Assembly (NCBI GenBank): GCA_963835085.1
Contig: CAWIED010000001.1
Location: 3,286,001-3,350,000 of the forward strand
Source: JBDIAG01 sp963835085
GTDB lineage: Bacteria; Actinomycetota; Actinomycetes; Actinomycetales; CAWJMD01
Length of the DNA stretch: 64,000 bases
Reading direction: 5' to 3'
Translations under genes and position numbers: made by a program
Notes under the pieces: model-generated
The model's database searches: none
What the model was told of the DNA's origin: nothing
The model's input: the letters and a program-made list of their open reading frames with translations, nothing else
Shown: piece by piece, positions 1-8,151 of the stretch
Numbering within the stretch: position 1 is the first letter of the stretch
Layout: the number at the start of each line of letters is the position of its first letter

Positions 1-304
1 CTTGCGCGATCGCTACGTCCTGGTCGGCACCGCGGGATTCCCCAGGCAGCCGCAGCACTGCGTCACAGTGCTGCAGAAGGCGCTCGGCCGTGGGGTACAT
101 GACCTCGGCTGCCAGCGCGTCGGTCGGGCCGCTTGCTCCCGCGCTCGCCAGCACGGGCAGAGCCACCCACTCGCCGATCATCGGGACATGACCGGCCCGG
201 AAGATCGGCCAGGCCGCCTCCTCGAGCCGCTTGAGATTCCGCGCCATCAGTTCTGAGTTGCCGCCCGTGCCCGACGCGTAGGGGCCGGCGATGAGAATCA
301 ACAT
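1..304 (-). CDS. DUF4406-type protein, 3' end outside window
   Basis: The reading frame begins at the ATG at 304 and stays open to the window edge, so only the first 101 residues are visible. The N-terminus (MLILIAGPY followed by a glycine-rich SGTGG turn) and the segments HVPMIGEWVALP and CDAVLRLPG resemble the DUF4406 group, whose fold is related to nucleoside 2-deoxyribosyltransferases. Its biochemical role is not established. It is divergent from the DeoR-type regulator at 384 with about 80 bp between the starts, so the two probably share a control region. That the DeoR protein regulates this gene is inference. Confidence 0.7.
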   Translation of the reverse strand, partial: MLILIAGPYASGTGGNSELMARNLKRLEEAAWPIFRAGHVPMIGEWVALPVLASAGASGPTDALAAEVMYPTAERLLQHCDAVLRLPGESRGADQDVAIAQ

Positions 305-325
305 AGGCTTGTTCACACTCGGAAC

Positions 326-358
326 AATACAGCAAGATCAAGCAAAATACAGCATAAT
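326..358. promoter_or_regulatory. Phased direct repeats between divergent DUF4406 and DeoR genes
   Basis: The nonamer AATACAGCA occurs at 326-334 and again at 346-354, exactly 20 bp (two helical turns) apart. The tetramer AGCA recurs every 10 bp at 331, 341 and 351. The second copy leads into CATAAT (353-358), a possible -10 box for the + strand. Direct repeats phased on one DNA face are typical operators for DeoR-family proteins, so autoregulation by the adjacent gene is likely. No clear -35 box was found. Confidence 0.5.
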
Positions 359-383
359 CATGCAACAACAGGAGGGAACCGGA

Positions 384-1151
384 ATGCTTGCGGCCGCCCG
401 CAAAGACCTGCTCTTAGATCGACTGCGCCGCGACGGGCGGATCGTCGCCAAGGAGATCGCGGCAGAGCTTGGCCTCTCTGAAGACAGCATCCGCCGTGAC
501 CTACGCGAACTCGACAACGCCGGCCTGGCCGTGCGGGTGTACGGCGGCGCGCTGCCCGCATCCCCGGCCGTCGCCGACTACGCCAGTCGCGGATCCGTCG
601 CCCCGGACAGCAAGCGACGCGTTGCTGCCGCCGCCGTAGCGCTCATCGAGCCTGGTGCCACGGTGATCCTCGACGGCGGCACCACGACCCTCGCGATGGT
701 CGATGCCCTGCCCAGAACATTCCAATGCACCGTCATCACCCATAGTCCGACCATCGCCGCCGCGCTGCTCGACCACGCCGCCAACGTCTTCCTGATCGGC
801 GGCCAGCTGTTCAAACACTCCGCCGTGGCCTGCGGCGCGGCCGCCGTCGAGGCCGCGAACAAGATCAGCGCCGACCTGTTCTTCCTAGGGGTCACCGGCG
901 TGCATCCCACCGCAGGCCTGACAACCGGCGACCCGGACGAGGCCGCGATGAAACGCGCCCTCGCCGCACGCGCAGCCGACACCTACGTACTCGCCAGCGA
1001 CGAGAAGATCGGCGCGGCATCCCGTTACAGCGTCCTGCCCCTCGACGCCATCACCGGGATCATCACCGATATGGACAAGAGCAATCCAGCTCTGCGCGAA
1101 CTCGCCGCGGCTGGAATCACACTCATCCAAGCCGATCGACACGCGCGTTGA
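384..1151 (+). CDS. DeoR-family transcriptional regulator
   Basis: The protein has 255 residues, a normal DeoR size. Residues 1-60 form the winged helix-turn-helix (RKDLLLDRLRRDGRI, then AAELGLSEDSIRRDLREL). The remainder is the DeoR sensor domain related to sugar-phosphate isomerases, with the typical stretch ILDGGTTTLAMVDAL and later SADLFFLGVTGV. Members of the family bind phosphorylated sugars or nucleoside catabolites and repress neighbouring genes. The ATG at 384 is preferred because GGAGGG lies 7 bp upstream; in-frame codons reach back to 291 but have no ribosome site. The gene is divergent from the DUF4406 gene and its effector is unknown. Confidence 0.88.
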   Translation: MLAAARKDLLLDRLRRDGRIVAKEIAAELGLSEDSIRRDLRELDNAGLAVRVYGGALPASPAVADYASRGSVAPDSKRRVAAAAVALIEPGATVILDGGTTTLAMVDALPRTFQCTVITHSPTIAAALLDHAANVFLIGGQLFKHSAVACGAAAVEAANKISADLFFLGVTGVHPTAGLTTGDPDEAAMKRALAARAADTYVLASDEKIGAASRYSVLPLDAITGIITDMDKSNPALRELAAAGITLIQADRHAR

Positions 1152-1161
1152 CACCAGTTGG

Positions 1162-2577
1162 TCATCTGGCCACCGCCCTGGCCACCAGCCGGGCCACCTG
1201 TGCTGCGGCCGATGCCGGCAACTGGGCATAGCCGAGCACCAGTCCGCGGGCGGATGCCTGGGTGCAGTAGGCCGACAGCGGTTCGGTCTCCATTCCCTGG
1301 TCGGCAAGCCACGACACGATGGCCACGTCGTCGGCACCCTCGTCGAGGCTGAGCACCAGATGCAGCCCCGCGTCCACCCCCAGCAGCTCGTGGTTCGGCA
1401 GCAGCCTGGTGAGTTCTCGGGCCAGCGACTGGCGGCGGTGGGCATACTCGCGGCTGGCGCGCGCCAGGTGGCGGCTGAGGGCTCCGGAGGAGATGAATCG
1501 CGCGAGCATCCGGGCGGCGGTGGGATCCACACCCAACGACAGCCGGCGGACGGCCGTCGCAATGGGGTCGACCCAGCGCTCGGGCGCCACCACCCAGGCC
1601 AGTCGCAGCCCGGTGGTGAGCATCTTCGAGGCGGTGCCCAGATAGACCACATGCTCGTCGCCTCCGCCGAGGGCCCGCATGGCCGGCAAAGGCGATACGC
1701 CGTAACGGAATTCACCGTCGTAGTCGTCTTCGATGATCAACGCCGAGTGCCGGGCGGCCCACGCCAGTAGATCGCTACGCCGCTCCACGGGCAACCGTCC
1801 GCCCAGGGGGTACTGATGCGCGGGCGTGACGTAGACGGCTGCGTCGTCGGCGCGCAGGAGAGCCGGGTCGAGACCGTCCGCGTCTACCGCGACACTGCGC
1901 ACCGTGGCCCCCACCTCGGCAAGCGCGCTCGGCACCTCGCGATAGCCCGGATCTTCCACGGCCACCGTCCGCCGTTGCAGGTCCAGGCCATCGAACACCG
2001 CGCGAAGGCCGGCTGCGATACCGGGCACCATGACCACCCGGCCCGGGTTCACCACGACACCGCGAGTTCTCCGCAGGTGATCGACCAGGGCCGCGGCAAG
2101 CTCGTGATGGGCCAACGGGTCGACCGCTGTAGCCACCTGCTCTGCCGACGACGACCAGGCACGGCGCCAGGCCCGGGCGTCGATGAGGTCGCTGTCGGGA
2201 CTGCCGGCGCGCACCACCCAGCGCGGTCCGGTCGGTTCACGGCAAGGGACGGTCGTTCGGCCGGCACCACTGTCGGCCACGTGGGTGCCGGCCCCCAGCC
2301 TCGCCGCCCGGTCGGAGCCTGGCGCGACGAACGTGCCCGACCCCGCTACCGAGGTGACGTACCCGGCGGCCAGCAGCTCGTCGTAGGCATCGATCACCGC
2401 CGCCCTGCCGATGCCAAGCTGACCGGCCAGGCCGCGACTCGACGGCAGGGGGTCACCGGGACGCAACCTGCCTCCGGCGATAGCTTCGACCACCGCGTCG
2501 GCCACCCGGTGTCGCAGCGGGGCGGCACCCGGTGCGAGCGTGAAGGCGATGCTGCTGCCCTGCGGGGTGCGAGCCAT
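1162..2577 (-). CDS. MocR/PdxR-type regulator (GntR HTH fused to aminotransferase fold)
   Basis: The protein has 471 residues. The N-terminal 75 residues are a GntR winged helix (LRPGDPLPSSRGLAGQLGIGR, then AYDELLAAGYV). The rest is a fold-type I aminotransferase domain with the PLP lysine in GTASKML and the EDDYDGEF motif. MocR proteins sense PLP or related ligands, and the PdxR subgroup controls vitamin B6 genes. The gene is divergent, by 80 bp, from a pyridoxamine-oxidase-fold gene, a pairing that supports a B6- or flavin-linked role. The ATG at 2577 starts directly in front of the HTH domain. Confidence 0.85.
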   Translation of the reverse strand: MARTPQGSSIAFTLAPGAAPLRHRVADAVVEAIAGGRLRPGDPLPSSRGLAGQLGIGRAAVIDAYDELLAAGYVTSVAGSGTFVAPGSDRAARLGAGTHVADSGAGRTTVPCREPTGPRWVVRAGSPDSDLIDARAWRRAWSSSAEQVATAVDPLAHHELAAALVDHLRRTRGVVVNPGRVVMVPGIAAGLRAVFDGLDLQRRTVAVEDPGYREVPSALAEVGATVRSVAVDADGLDPALLRADDAAVYVTPAHQYPLGGRLPVERRSDLLAWAARHSALIIEDDYDGEFRYGVSPLPAMRALGGGDEHVVYLGTASKMLTTGLRLAWVVAPERWVDPIATAVRRLSLGVDPTAARMLARFISSGALSRHLARASREYAHRRQSLARELTRLLPNHELLGVDAGLHLVLSLDEGADDVAIVSWLADQGMETEPLSAYCTQASARGLVLGYAQLPASAAAQVARLVARAVAR

Positions 2578-2593
2578 GACACCGGAGAATACC

Positions 2594-2635
2594 GGTCTCG
2601 TCAGATCACGCGATTCTGGCGCAAAGCTCTAGACC
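2594..2635. promoter_or_regulatory. Candidate MocR operator region
   Basis: The 80-bp gap between the divergent mocR-type and oxidase genes contains the inverted pentamers GGTCT (2594-2598) and AGACC (2631-2635), and GCTATC near 2643 could serve as a -10 element for the + strand gene. MocR proteins usually bind short repeats in exactly this kind of divergent spacer. The repeats are short, so this is only a candidate. Confidence 0.25.
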
Positions 2636-2657
2636 AGATAGCCGCTATCGTGACGGC

Positions 2658-3341
2658 ATGGCAACGGCTCAGAACCACGTCATCAACCGGCACCGCGAAC
2701 GCTCCCGCACCGAACGGGCTCAGCTCGACGCAGTGCTCGACGCGATTCCGTACGGCACGTTGTGCACCGTGGTCGATGGTGCACCCTGGGTGGTGCCCAT
2801 GCTCTTCCACCGCGATGGTGATCGCATTCTGTTGCACGGCTCCACCGGGGCCGGCGCGCTGCGTCGGGTCGCCGCCGGCGCTCCCGCCGCGTTGTGCGTC
2901 ATGATCTTCGACGGCGTGGTGGCGGCCGCCTCCACGTTCGACTCGTCGGCCAACTACCGCTCGGCGGTGGTGTACGGCACGCTCGCCCCGCTTGCGGGCG
3001 ACGACAAATGGAATGCCCTCAACGCCTTGTCGGACGGTGTGATCCCTGGCCGCACACAAGAGGTGCGCGACATGACCGACAAGGAGCAGGCCGCCACGCT
3101 GGCCATGGCGCTGCCCATCACGGGAGGCGCTTGGACGGTCAAGGTCCGCACCGGAGGCCCCGGCGAGGATGAGGAGCACGCCGGCGTGTGGGAAGGCGTC
3201 ATCCCCGCGAGGATCGTCTTCGACGAACCGGTTGCCGCCCCGTGGGTGCCCACCGACCAGGCGGTGCCCGAGTCCATCCGTCGGCTCAGCGAGCACGGTT
3301 GGCCGGGGTACTCGGCCGAGCCCGTCTGTGAGCCCGCATGA
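2658..3341 (+). CDS. Pyridoxamine 5'-phosphate oxidase family protein
   Basis: The protein has 227 residues and is predicted to be a cytoplasmic FMN-binding split-barrel. The pattern (GTLCTVVDGAPWVVPM, LHGSTGAGALRR, then YRSAVVYGTL) matches the pyridoxamine-oxidase-like flavin-binding family that includes nitroimidazole resistance (NimA-like) proteins. It is probably not the biosynthetic PdxH, which has a different C-terminus. It is controlled from a spacer shared with the MocR regulator and its stop overlaps the start of the EamA gene in ATGA, indicating one transcript. Its substrate is unknown. Confidence 0.82.
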   Translation: MATAQNHVINRHRERSRTERAQLDAVLDAIPYGTLCTVVDGAPWVVPMLFHRDGDRILLHGSTGAGALRRVAAGAPAALCVMIFDGVVAAASTFDSSANYRSAVVYGTLAPLAGDDKWNALNALSDGVIPGRTQEVRDMTDKEQAATLAMALPITGGAWTVKVRTGGPGEDEEHAGVWEGVIPARIVFDEPVAAPWVPTDQAVPESIRRLSEHGWPGYSAEPVCEPA

Positions 3342-4363
3342 CGGCCACAGACAAGTCGGCCGAGGCGAGCCAGGCCGCGCCTGTCCTGGCTCGGCAACGA
3401 GTGGCCTGGCAACTGAAGTTTGCTGCGCTGGCGCTGATCTGGGGTTCGAGCTTCCTGCTCATCATGGTGGCGTTGCGCTCGTTCGCCCCGCTGCAGGTCA
3501 CCAGTCTGCGGCTGATAGCCGGCTCGGCGACGCTGTTCGTCCTGCTCAAGGCCGCTCGAGGACGGCTCCCGCGCGGGCGCCGGGTCTGGCTGCATCTGGC
3601 CATCACCGGCCTGTTTCTCGGAGCGCTGCCGTTCACGCTGTTCGCCGTCGCCGAGACCCGGGTCTCCTCAGCGCTGGCGGGAATCGGCAACGCCACGACT
3701 CCGCTGTCGAGCGTGCTGTTCGGGCTCGCCATGCTGCCGGCGTACCGGCTCGACCGGTTGCGGCTAGCTGCTGTGGGCGTGGGGTTCGCCGGCGTCATCG
3801 TGATCCTGCAGCCGTGGCAGGCGGTCGAACGTCCCGACCCGATCGGCTTTGGTTGCGCGCTCCTCGGCGGAGCGAGCTACGGCCTGGGGTGGACGTTGGT
3901 CAAGCGCTACCTCGGCCAGGTCGATGCCGGCGGCCTGGCGCTGCCGGCGGGCCAGATGCTCGCCGCTGCCACCGAGGTGGCAGTGGTGCTGGTGGGCTGG
4001 TGGGCCGTGACGGGCACCGGTTCGACACCGTGGTCGCCGCGCGCCGATGCCAGCGGCCCGACCGGCCTGTCGTTGCTGGCGGTGCTGGTGCTGGGTGTGC
4101 TCGGCACCGGGCTTGCCATGTCTCTGCAGTTCGACGTCGTCCGGGCCACAGGCCCCACGGTGGCCACCACCGTGACGTACCTGATTCCCGTGGTGGCGGC
4201 ATGCTTGGGGGTCGCGATGCTGGGTGAGCGGCTACAACCGGCCGAGATCGCTGGTGCGGCAATCATTCTCGCGTCGGCGGTGGTGATCGGCACGCCGCGC
4301 CGGCAGTCTGCTCGGCTGCGGGCTGGAGCTCAGGCCCGGGCGGGGGCGCGCCGGGTTCGGTAG
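3338..4363 (+). CDS. EamA/DMT-family membrane transporter
   Basis: The protein has 341 residues and about ten hydrophobic segments in two EamA repeats. The first repeat begins KFAALALIWGSSFLLI and the second GFGCALLGGASYGLGW. EamA proteins export metabolites such as amino acids or take up small molecules. The start codon overlaps the preceding oxidase gene by 4 bp (translational coupling), so the substrate may be connected to that enzyme or to B6 metabolism. The 3' end overlaps the convergent benE-type gene by 34 bp. Confidence 0.85.
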   Translation: MTATDKSAEASQAAPVLARQRVAWQLKFAALALIWGSSFLLIMVALRSFAPLQVTSLRLIAGSATLFVLLKAARGRLPRGRRVWLHLAITGLFLGALPFTLFAVAETRVSSALAGIGNATTPLSSVLFGLAMLPAYRLDRLRLAAVGVGFAGVIVILQPWQAVERPDPIGFGCALLGGASYGLGWTLVKRYLGQVDAGGLALPAGQMLAAATEVAVVLVGWWAVTGTGSTPWSPRADASGPTGLSLLAVLVLGVLGTGLAMSLQFDVVRATGPTVATTVTYLIPVVAACLGVAMLGERLQPAEIAGAAIILASAVVIGTPRRQSARLRAGAQARAGARRVR

Positions 4364-5556
4364 AGCACGAACCACACGATGCCTCCGGCGAGCAAACCCC
4401 AGAAGGCTCCGCCGATGCCCGCGAAGGCGACTCCCGAGGCGGCCACGAGGAACGTCACCGCGGCGGCCTCCCGATGCGCGGTGTCGGCCATCGAGGCGCC
4501 GGCCGCGGCGGCGAAGGTCGTGATGAGGGCCAGCCCGGCGACCGCGGCGATGAGGCCTGCCGGGGCCACCTGGGAGATCTTGGCGACGAAAGCAGAACAC
4601 GGACCGAACATCATGTAGGTCACCCCGCAGGCGACCCCCGCGGGCCAGCGCCGGCGGCGATCGGCGTGCGCCTGCGGGCCTGCGGCCAGCGCCGCCGAGA
4701 TGGCCGCCAGGTTGATGGCGTGCCCGCCGAGGAAGGCTCCGGCGCTCGTGGCGGCTCCCGTGTAGATCAAGGGCGGCCCGGTGGGCGGCCGGTAGCCCAG
4801 CGAACCGAGCACCGCGAAGCCGGCGATGTTCTGGCTGGTCATCGTGACGAGGAAGAGGGGCAGCCCTAGGGCGACGAGCGCGCCCGGATCCCACTCGGGG
4901 TGTACGAACACCGGCGCCGGCAGAGCCACCGCCCCCATCTGGGAGAACGCTCCCACCACCGCCATCGCGATCAACGCCGCCGCCAACGCCGCCGGCACCG
5001 CCCAGCGCGGTGCCACTCGCAGCACCACGAGCCAGGTCAGCAGTACCGGCGCGAGCACGGCCGGGGCGTGCACAAGGGCCTGGAACGGCACGACGCACAG
5101 CGTCAGGAGCACTCCCGCGAGCATGGCGTTGGCCAGCGTGATGGGAATGGCATTGACGAGCCGCCCCAACGGACGCAAAACACCGCAGGCCATCACGAGC
5201 ACTCCGACGAGGATGAAGGCGCCCACCGCCCCGCCGAAGCCGTGCTCGGGGGTGGCAGAGGTCGCCAGGAGCGCCGCGCCCGGCGTCGACCAGGCCATGG
5301 TGATCGGCATCCGGTAGCGCAGGGAGAACAGCACACAGCCCAGGCCCATCGTGAGACTGAGCACGGCCAGGCCTGAGGCCGCCTGGGCCGGGTCGGCGCC
5401 TACCGCGCGCAACCCGGCCAGTACGACGGCAAACGAGCTCGTCCAGCCGACCAATGCCGAGACCACTCCGGCCAGCACCGGCTGCAGCCAGCCGCGGTCG
5501 GTCTCTGGCTCTGACGCGGGGTCGTCGATCGAACTCACCGGCTGGCTGGCTGACAC
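4330..5556 (-). CDS. BenE-family (benzoate/H+ symporter-like) transporter
   Basis: The protein has 408 residues with about twelve membrane segments. The N-terminal VGWTSSFAVVLAGLRAVGADP and the later GGHAINLAAISAALAAG are hallmarks of BenE transporters, which belong to the nucleobase-cation symporter fold. The family is annotated as proton/benzoate symporters but few members are tested, and no aromatic catabolism genes are nearby. The start is uncertain: I chose GTG at 5556, and a TTG at 5589 in the same frame is possible. Neither has a convincing ribosome site. It converges on the EamA gene. Confidence 0.82.
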   Translation of the reverse strand: MSASQPVSSIDDPASEPETDRGWLQPVLAGVVSALVGWTSSFAVVLAGLRAVGADPAQAASGLAVLSLTMGLGCVLFSLRYRMPITMAWSTPGAALLATSATPEHGFGGAVGAFILVGVLVMACGVLRPLGRLVNAIPITLANAMLAGVLLTLCVVPFQALVHAPAVLAPVLLTWLVVLRVAPRWAVPAALAAALIAMAVVGAFSQMGAVALPAPVFVHPEWDPGALVALGLPLFLVTMTSQNIAGFAVLGSLGYRPPTGPPLIYTGAATSAGAFLGGHAINLAAISAALAAGPQAHADRRRRWPAGVACGVTYMMFGPCSAFVAKISQVAPAGLIAAVAGLALITTFAAAAGASMADTAHREAAAVTFLVAASGVAFAGIGGAFWGLLAGGIVWFVLYRTRRAPARA

Positions 5557-5651
5557 CCGGCACAGAGTAAAGGGCGCGACGGGAAACAAGCACAGTGGTC
5601 ATTTCCTGGCGCACCCTCACCGCACTACCCGGCCAAGGACGCGCAACAAGA

Positions 5652-5684
5652 CAGGCCGCACCACCCGAAGGGCGGTGCGGCCTG
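5652..5684 (-). terminator. Terminator after phosphoglucomutase
   Basis: CAGGCCGCACC (5652-5662) and GGTGCGGCCTG (5674-5684) form a perfect 11-bp stem with an 11-nt loop, 27 bp past the phosphoglucomutase stop codon. On the minus strand this would end pgm transcription before the BenE gene, whose start is about 100 bp further on. Confidence 0.7.
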
Positions 5685-5711
5685 CTGGCGTCTCGGGACA
5701 GCCTGTCCTCG

Positions 5712-7355
5712 TCAGGCGCCCAGTGCGGCCGAGACCACCTCACGGGCGGCCTGCTGCACCTGCGCAAGGTGCTCGGGGCCCTTGAACGACTCGGCGTAGA
5801 TCTTGTAGACGTCTTCGGTGCCCGAGGGACGGGCGGCGAACCAGGCCGACTCGGTGACCACTTTGAGGCCCCCGATGGCTGCACCGTTGCCGGGCGCCTT
5901 GGTGAGCGTGGCGGTGATCGGCTCGCCGGCCAGCTCGGTGGCGGTGACATCGGCGGGCGACAGCTTGGCCAGCTTGGCCTTCTGCTCGCGATTGGCAGGT
6001 GCGTCGACCCGAGCGTAGGCCGAGGAGCCGAATTTGTCGGTCAGAGCCTTGTAGTGCTCGCTCGGTGACTTGCCGGTGACGGCCTGGATCTCCGAGGCCA
6101 GCAGGCAGAGCAGGATGCCGTCCTTGTCGGTGGTCCACACCGTGCCGTTCTTGCGCAGGAACGATGCACCCGCCGACTCCTCGCCTCCGAAGCCCACCGA
6201 GCCGTCGAGCAGGCCGGGCACGAAGTACTTGAAGCCCACCGGCACCTCGAGCAGCTTCTTGCCGAGGTCGGCCACCACCCGGTCGATCATGGACGACGAC
6301 ACCAGCGTCTTGCCCACCGCCACCTCGGGACCCCAGCCGTCGCGGTGCGAGAAGAGGTACTGAATGGCCACGGACAGGTAATGGTTCGGGTTCATCAGGC
6401 CACCGTCCGGGGTGACGATGCCGTGCCGGTCGGCGTCGGTGTCGTTGCCCGTGGCGATCTGGAACGAGTCCTTGTTCTTGATGAGCGACGCCATCGCATT
6501 GGGCGAGGAGCAGTCCATCCGGATCTTGCCGTCAGTGTCGAGCGTCATGAACCCGAACTGCGGGTCGACCTTCGGGTTCACGACGGTTACGTCGAGACCC
6601 AGCCGCTCGCCGATCGCGCCCCAATAGTCGACCGAGGCCCCGCCCATCGGGTCGGCACCGATGTGTACCCCGGCGGCCCGGATCGCGTCGATGTCGAGGA
6701 CGTTGACCAGATCGTCGATGTAATGACCCAGGAAGTCGTAGCTGCCGGCGTGCTCGCGTGCGGTCGCGAAGTCGACGCGCTTGACCTTGCCCACGCCCTC
6801 GGCGAGCAGCTCGTTCGCGCGGTCGGCGATCCAGCCGGTGGCGTCGGAGTCGGCCGGGCCACCATGTGGCGGGTTGTACTTGAAGCCGCCGTCGCGCGGG
6901 GGGTTGTGGGAAGGCGTGATGACGATGCCGTCGGCGGCGCCGGCACCGGTCTTGGTTCCACCATCGTTCAGCCGGAGGATCGCGTGCGAGACGGCGGGGG
7001 TGGGGGTATAGCCGTCTGCGGAGTCGACGAGAACCTCGACGTCGTAGGCCGCCAGCACCTCCAGAGCCGTGCGCCAGGCGGGCTCGGAGAGGGCATGGGT
7101 ATCGCGGCCCATGAGCAGCGGGCCCGTGGTGCCCTGCCCGGCGCGGTATTCGCAGATGGCCGCGGTGGTCGCGACGATGTGATCTTCGTTGAACGAGGTA
7201 GACAGGCTCGACCCACGGTGTCCGGAGGTGCCGAACACCACCCGCTGACCCGGATCGTCGAGATCGGGGTGCAGATCGGCATAGGCATCAAGAAGTGCCG
7301 AGACGTCTACGAGGTCTTCGGGTTGGGCGGGTTGACCAGCGCGCGGATGTGCCAT
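5712..7355 (-). CDS. pgm: Alpha-D-glucose phosphate-specific phosphoglucomutase
   Basis: The protein has 547 residues, the same size as Escherichia coli Pgm (about 546). It interconverts glucose 1-phosphate and glucose 6-phosphate in glycogen and sugar-nucleotide metabolism. Visible motifs are VVFGTSGHRGSS, the phosphoserine loop ITPSHNPPRDGG, the metal loop GNDTDADRHGI, and GGEESAGASFLR, the sugar-binding loop. The phosphate-binding ARPSGTEDVYKIYAESF motif is at the C-terminus. The ATG at 7355 has AAAGGA about 8 bp upstream; the frame remains open further upstream but that part has no homology. It is the alpha-specific enzyme, so it does not supply the beta-phosphoglucomutase expected with the GH65 locus at 48 kb. 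Confidence 0.95.
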   Translation of the reverse strand: MAHPRAGQPAQPEDLVDVSALLDAYADLHPDLDDPGQRVVFGTSGHRGSSLSTSFNEDHIVATTAAICEYRAGQGTTGPLLMGRDTHALSEPAWRTALEVLAAYDVEVLVDSADGYTPTPAVSHAILRLNDGGTKTGAGAADGIVITPSHNPPRDGGFKYNPPHGGPADSDATGWIADRANELLAEGVGKVKRVDFATAREHAGSYDFLGHYIDDLVNVLDIDAIRAAGVHIGADPMGGASVDYWGAIGERLGLDVTVVNPKVDPQFGFMTLDTDGKIRMDCSSPNAMASLIKNKDSFQIATGNDTDADRHGIVTPDGGLMNPNHYLSVAIQYLFSHRDGWGPEVAVGKTLVSSSMIDRVVADLGKKLLEVPVGFKYFVPGLLDGSVGFGGEESAGASFLRKNGTVWTTDKDGILLCLLASEIQAVTGKSPSEHYKALTDKFGSSAYARVDAPANREQKAKLAKLSPADVTATELAGEPITATLTKAPGNGAAIGGLKVVTESAWFAARPSGTEDVYKIYAESFKGPEHLAQVQQAAREVVSAALGA

Positions 7356-7914
7356 GGTGCGAATCCTTTCACTGCCGCCTAGGTGGCGGCGTGGTGTGTC
7401 TGAGCCAAACTCTCCGCCGAGACTGTGGAGCAACTGTCGGCCGAACGCAAGGTCGGCAACGGCTCCTGGCACGAGTCGATCACACCGCCATACGACCGAA
7501 AAGCGTCTCTTGCTATAATCGTTCGAATTGCGATTCGCCCACCACTCTGAGTAATCGACACAGGTGTGAACGAGTGACATCGAGGGGTAATTGAGGCCTC
7601 AAGCAACCCAACCGGACTACCCGCGGGTAGCCGCGGCGTGCCGACCGGCCAGCCCTGGCTGAAAAGGCCGGTGCGGACATCTACCCTGACACAATGACGT
7701 GGCAAGGTCGCATTCGCGGTGGGGGACAACGGGCATCCGGGCCCGTTGCCCGCGCGCACGTGCTCCAGCGCCCCGGCAACGGAGTAGTCCACCCCGCTGG
7801 ACAGACTGAGCTGGCAGGAACAGTGCATCGCGAGGCTGCTCGTACGTACTCGTCTTGGGCTCAATCCAGCCGTGCTACAACCAAAATTGAGCACGAAAAC
7901 GAAACGGAGAACCA
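7356..7914. other. Intergenic region upstream of the bldC-type/purC operon
   Basis: No convincing gene is seen in this 559-bp gap. It contains a consensus -10 hexamer TATAAT on the + strand at 7514-7519 without a recognisable -35 box. It also has a perfect 8-bp hairpin, CAACGGGC (7727-7734) with GCCCGTTG (7741-7748), and the inverted repeat just before the bldC-type gene that is listed separately. A long leader or a small RNA transcribed from near 7525 is possible but not shown. Confidence 0.4.
7859..7892. promoter_or_regulatory. Inverted repeat ahead of the bldC paralogue
   Basis: GCTCAAT (7859-7865) and ATTGAGC (7886-7892) form a perfect 7-bp inverted repeat with a 20-nt spacer, ending 22 bp before the start codon at 7915. 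It could be an operator or a leader hairpin. BldC proteins bind AT-rich direct repeats, and the AAAATTG here is the most AT-rich part of the region, so self-binding is conceivable. Confidence 0.35.
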
Positions 7915-8139
7915 ATGAGCACGCGCGCAAACGACAACGAGCGACTGCTAACCCCGGGCGAGGTCGCGGACATGTTCCGGGTCAGCCCGAAGACCGTCGC
8001 CCGCTGGGCATCAGCCGGCAAGATCACCGCCGTTCGCACGCTCGGTGGCCACCGCCGCTACCGCGAGTCGGAGGCCCTGGCACTGCTGGCGCACAGCACC
8101 AGCGAAGCCAGCGATGAGATGCCCACTCGGGATATCTGA
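7915..8139 (+). CDS. BldC-type small MerR-family DNA-binding protein (paralogue)
   Basis: The protein has 74 residues and is a single winged helix-turn-helix (LLTPGEVADMFRVSPKTVARW, then RTLGGHRRYRESE). It is close to Streptomyces BldC and to the second copy at 41573-41782 in this window, differing mostly at the N- and C-termini. BldC proteins bind DNA cooperatively at AT-rich direct repeats and control development or, more broadly, global transcription. The purC start lies only 12 bp after the stop, so the two genes are probably cotranscribed. A purine-linked function is inference from position. Confidence 0.85.
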   Translation: MSTRANDNERLLTPGEVADMFRVSPKTVARWASAGKITAVRTLGGHRRYRESEALALLAHSTSEASDEMPTRDI

Positions 8140-8151
8140 GACACTTTCGGC

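Noticed and set aside
7356..7580. N-terminal extension of phosphoglucomutase to 7580
   Set aside because: The extra 75 residues have no homology, and the start at 7355 gives the family length and has a ribosome site.
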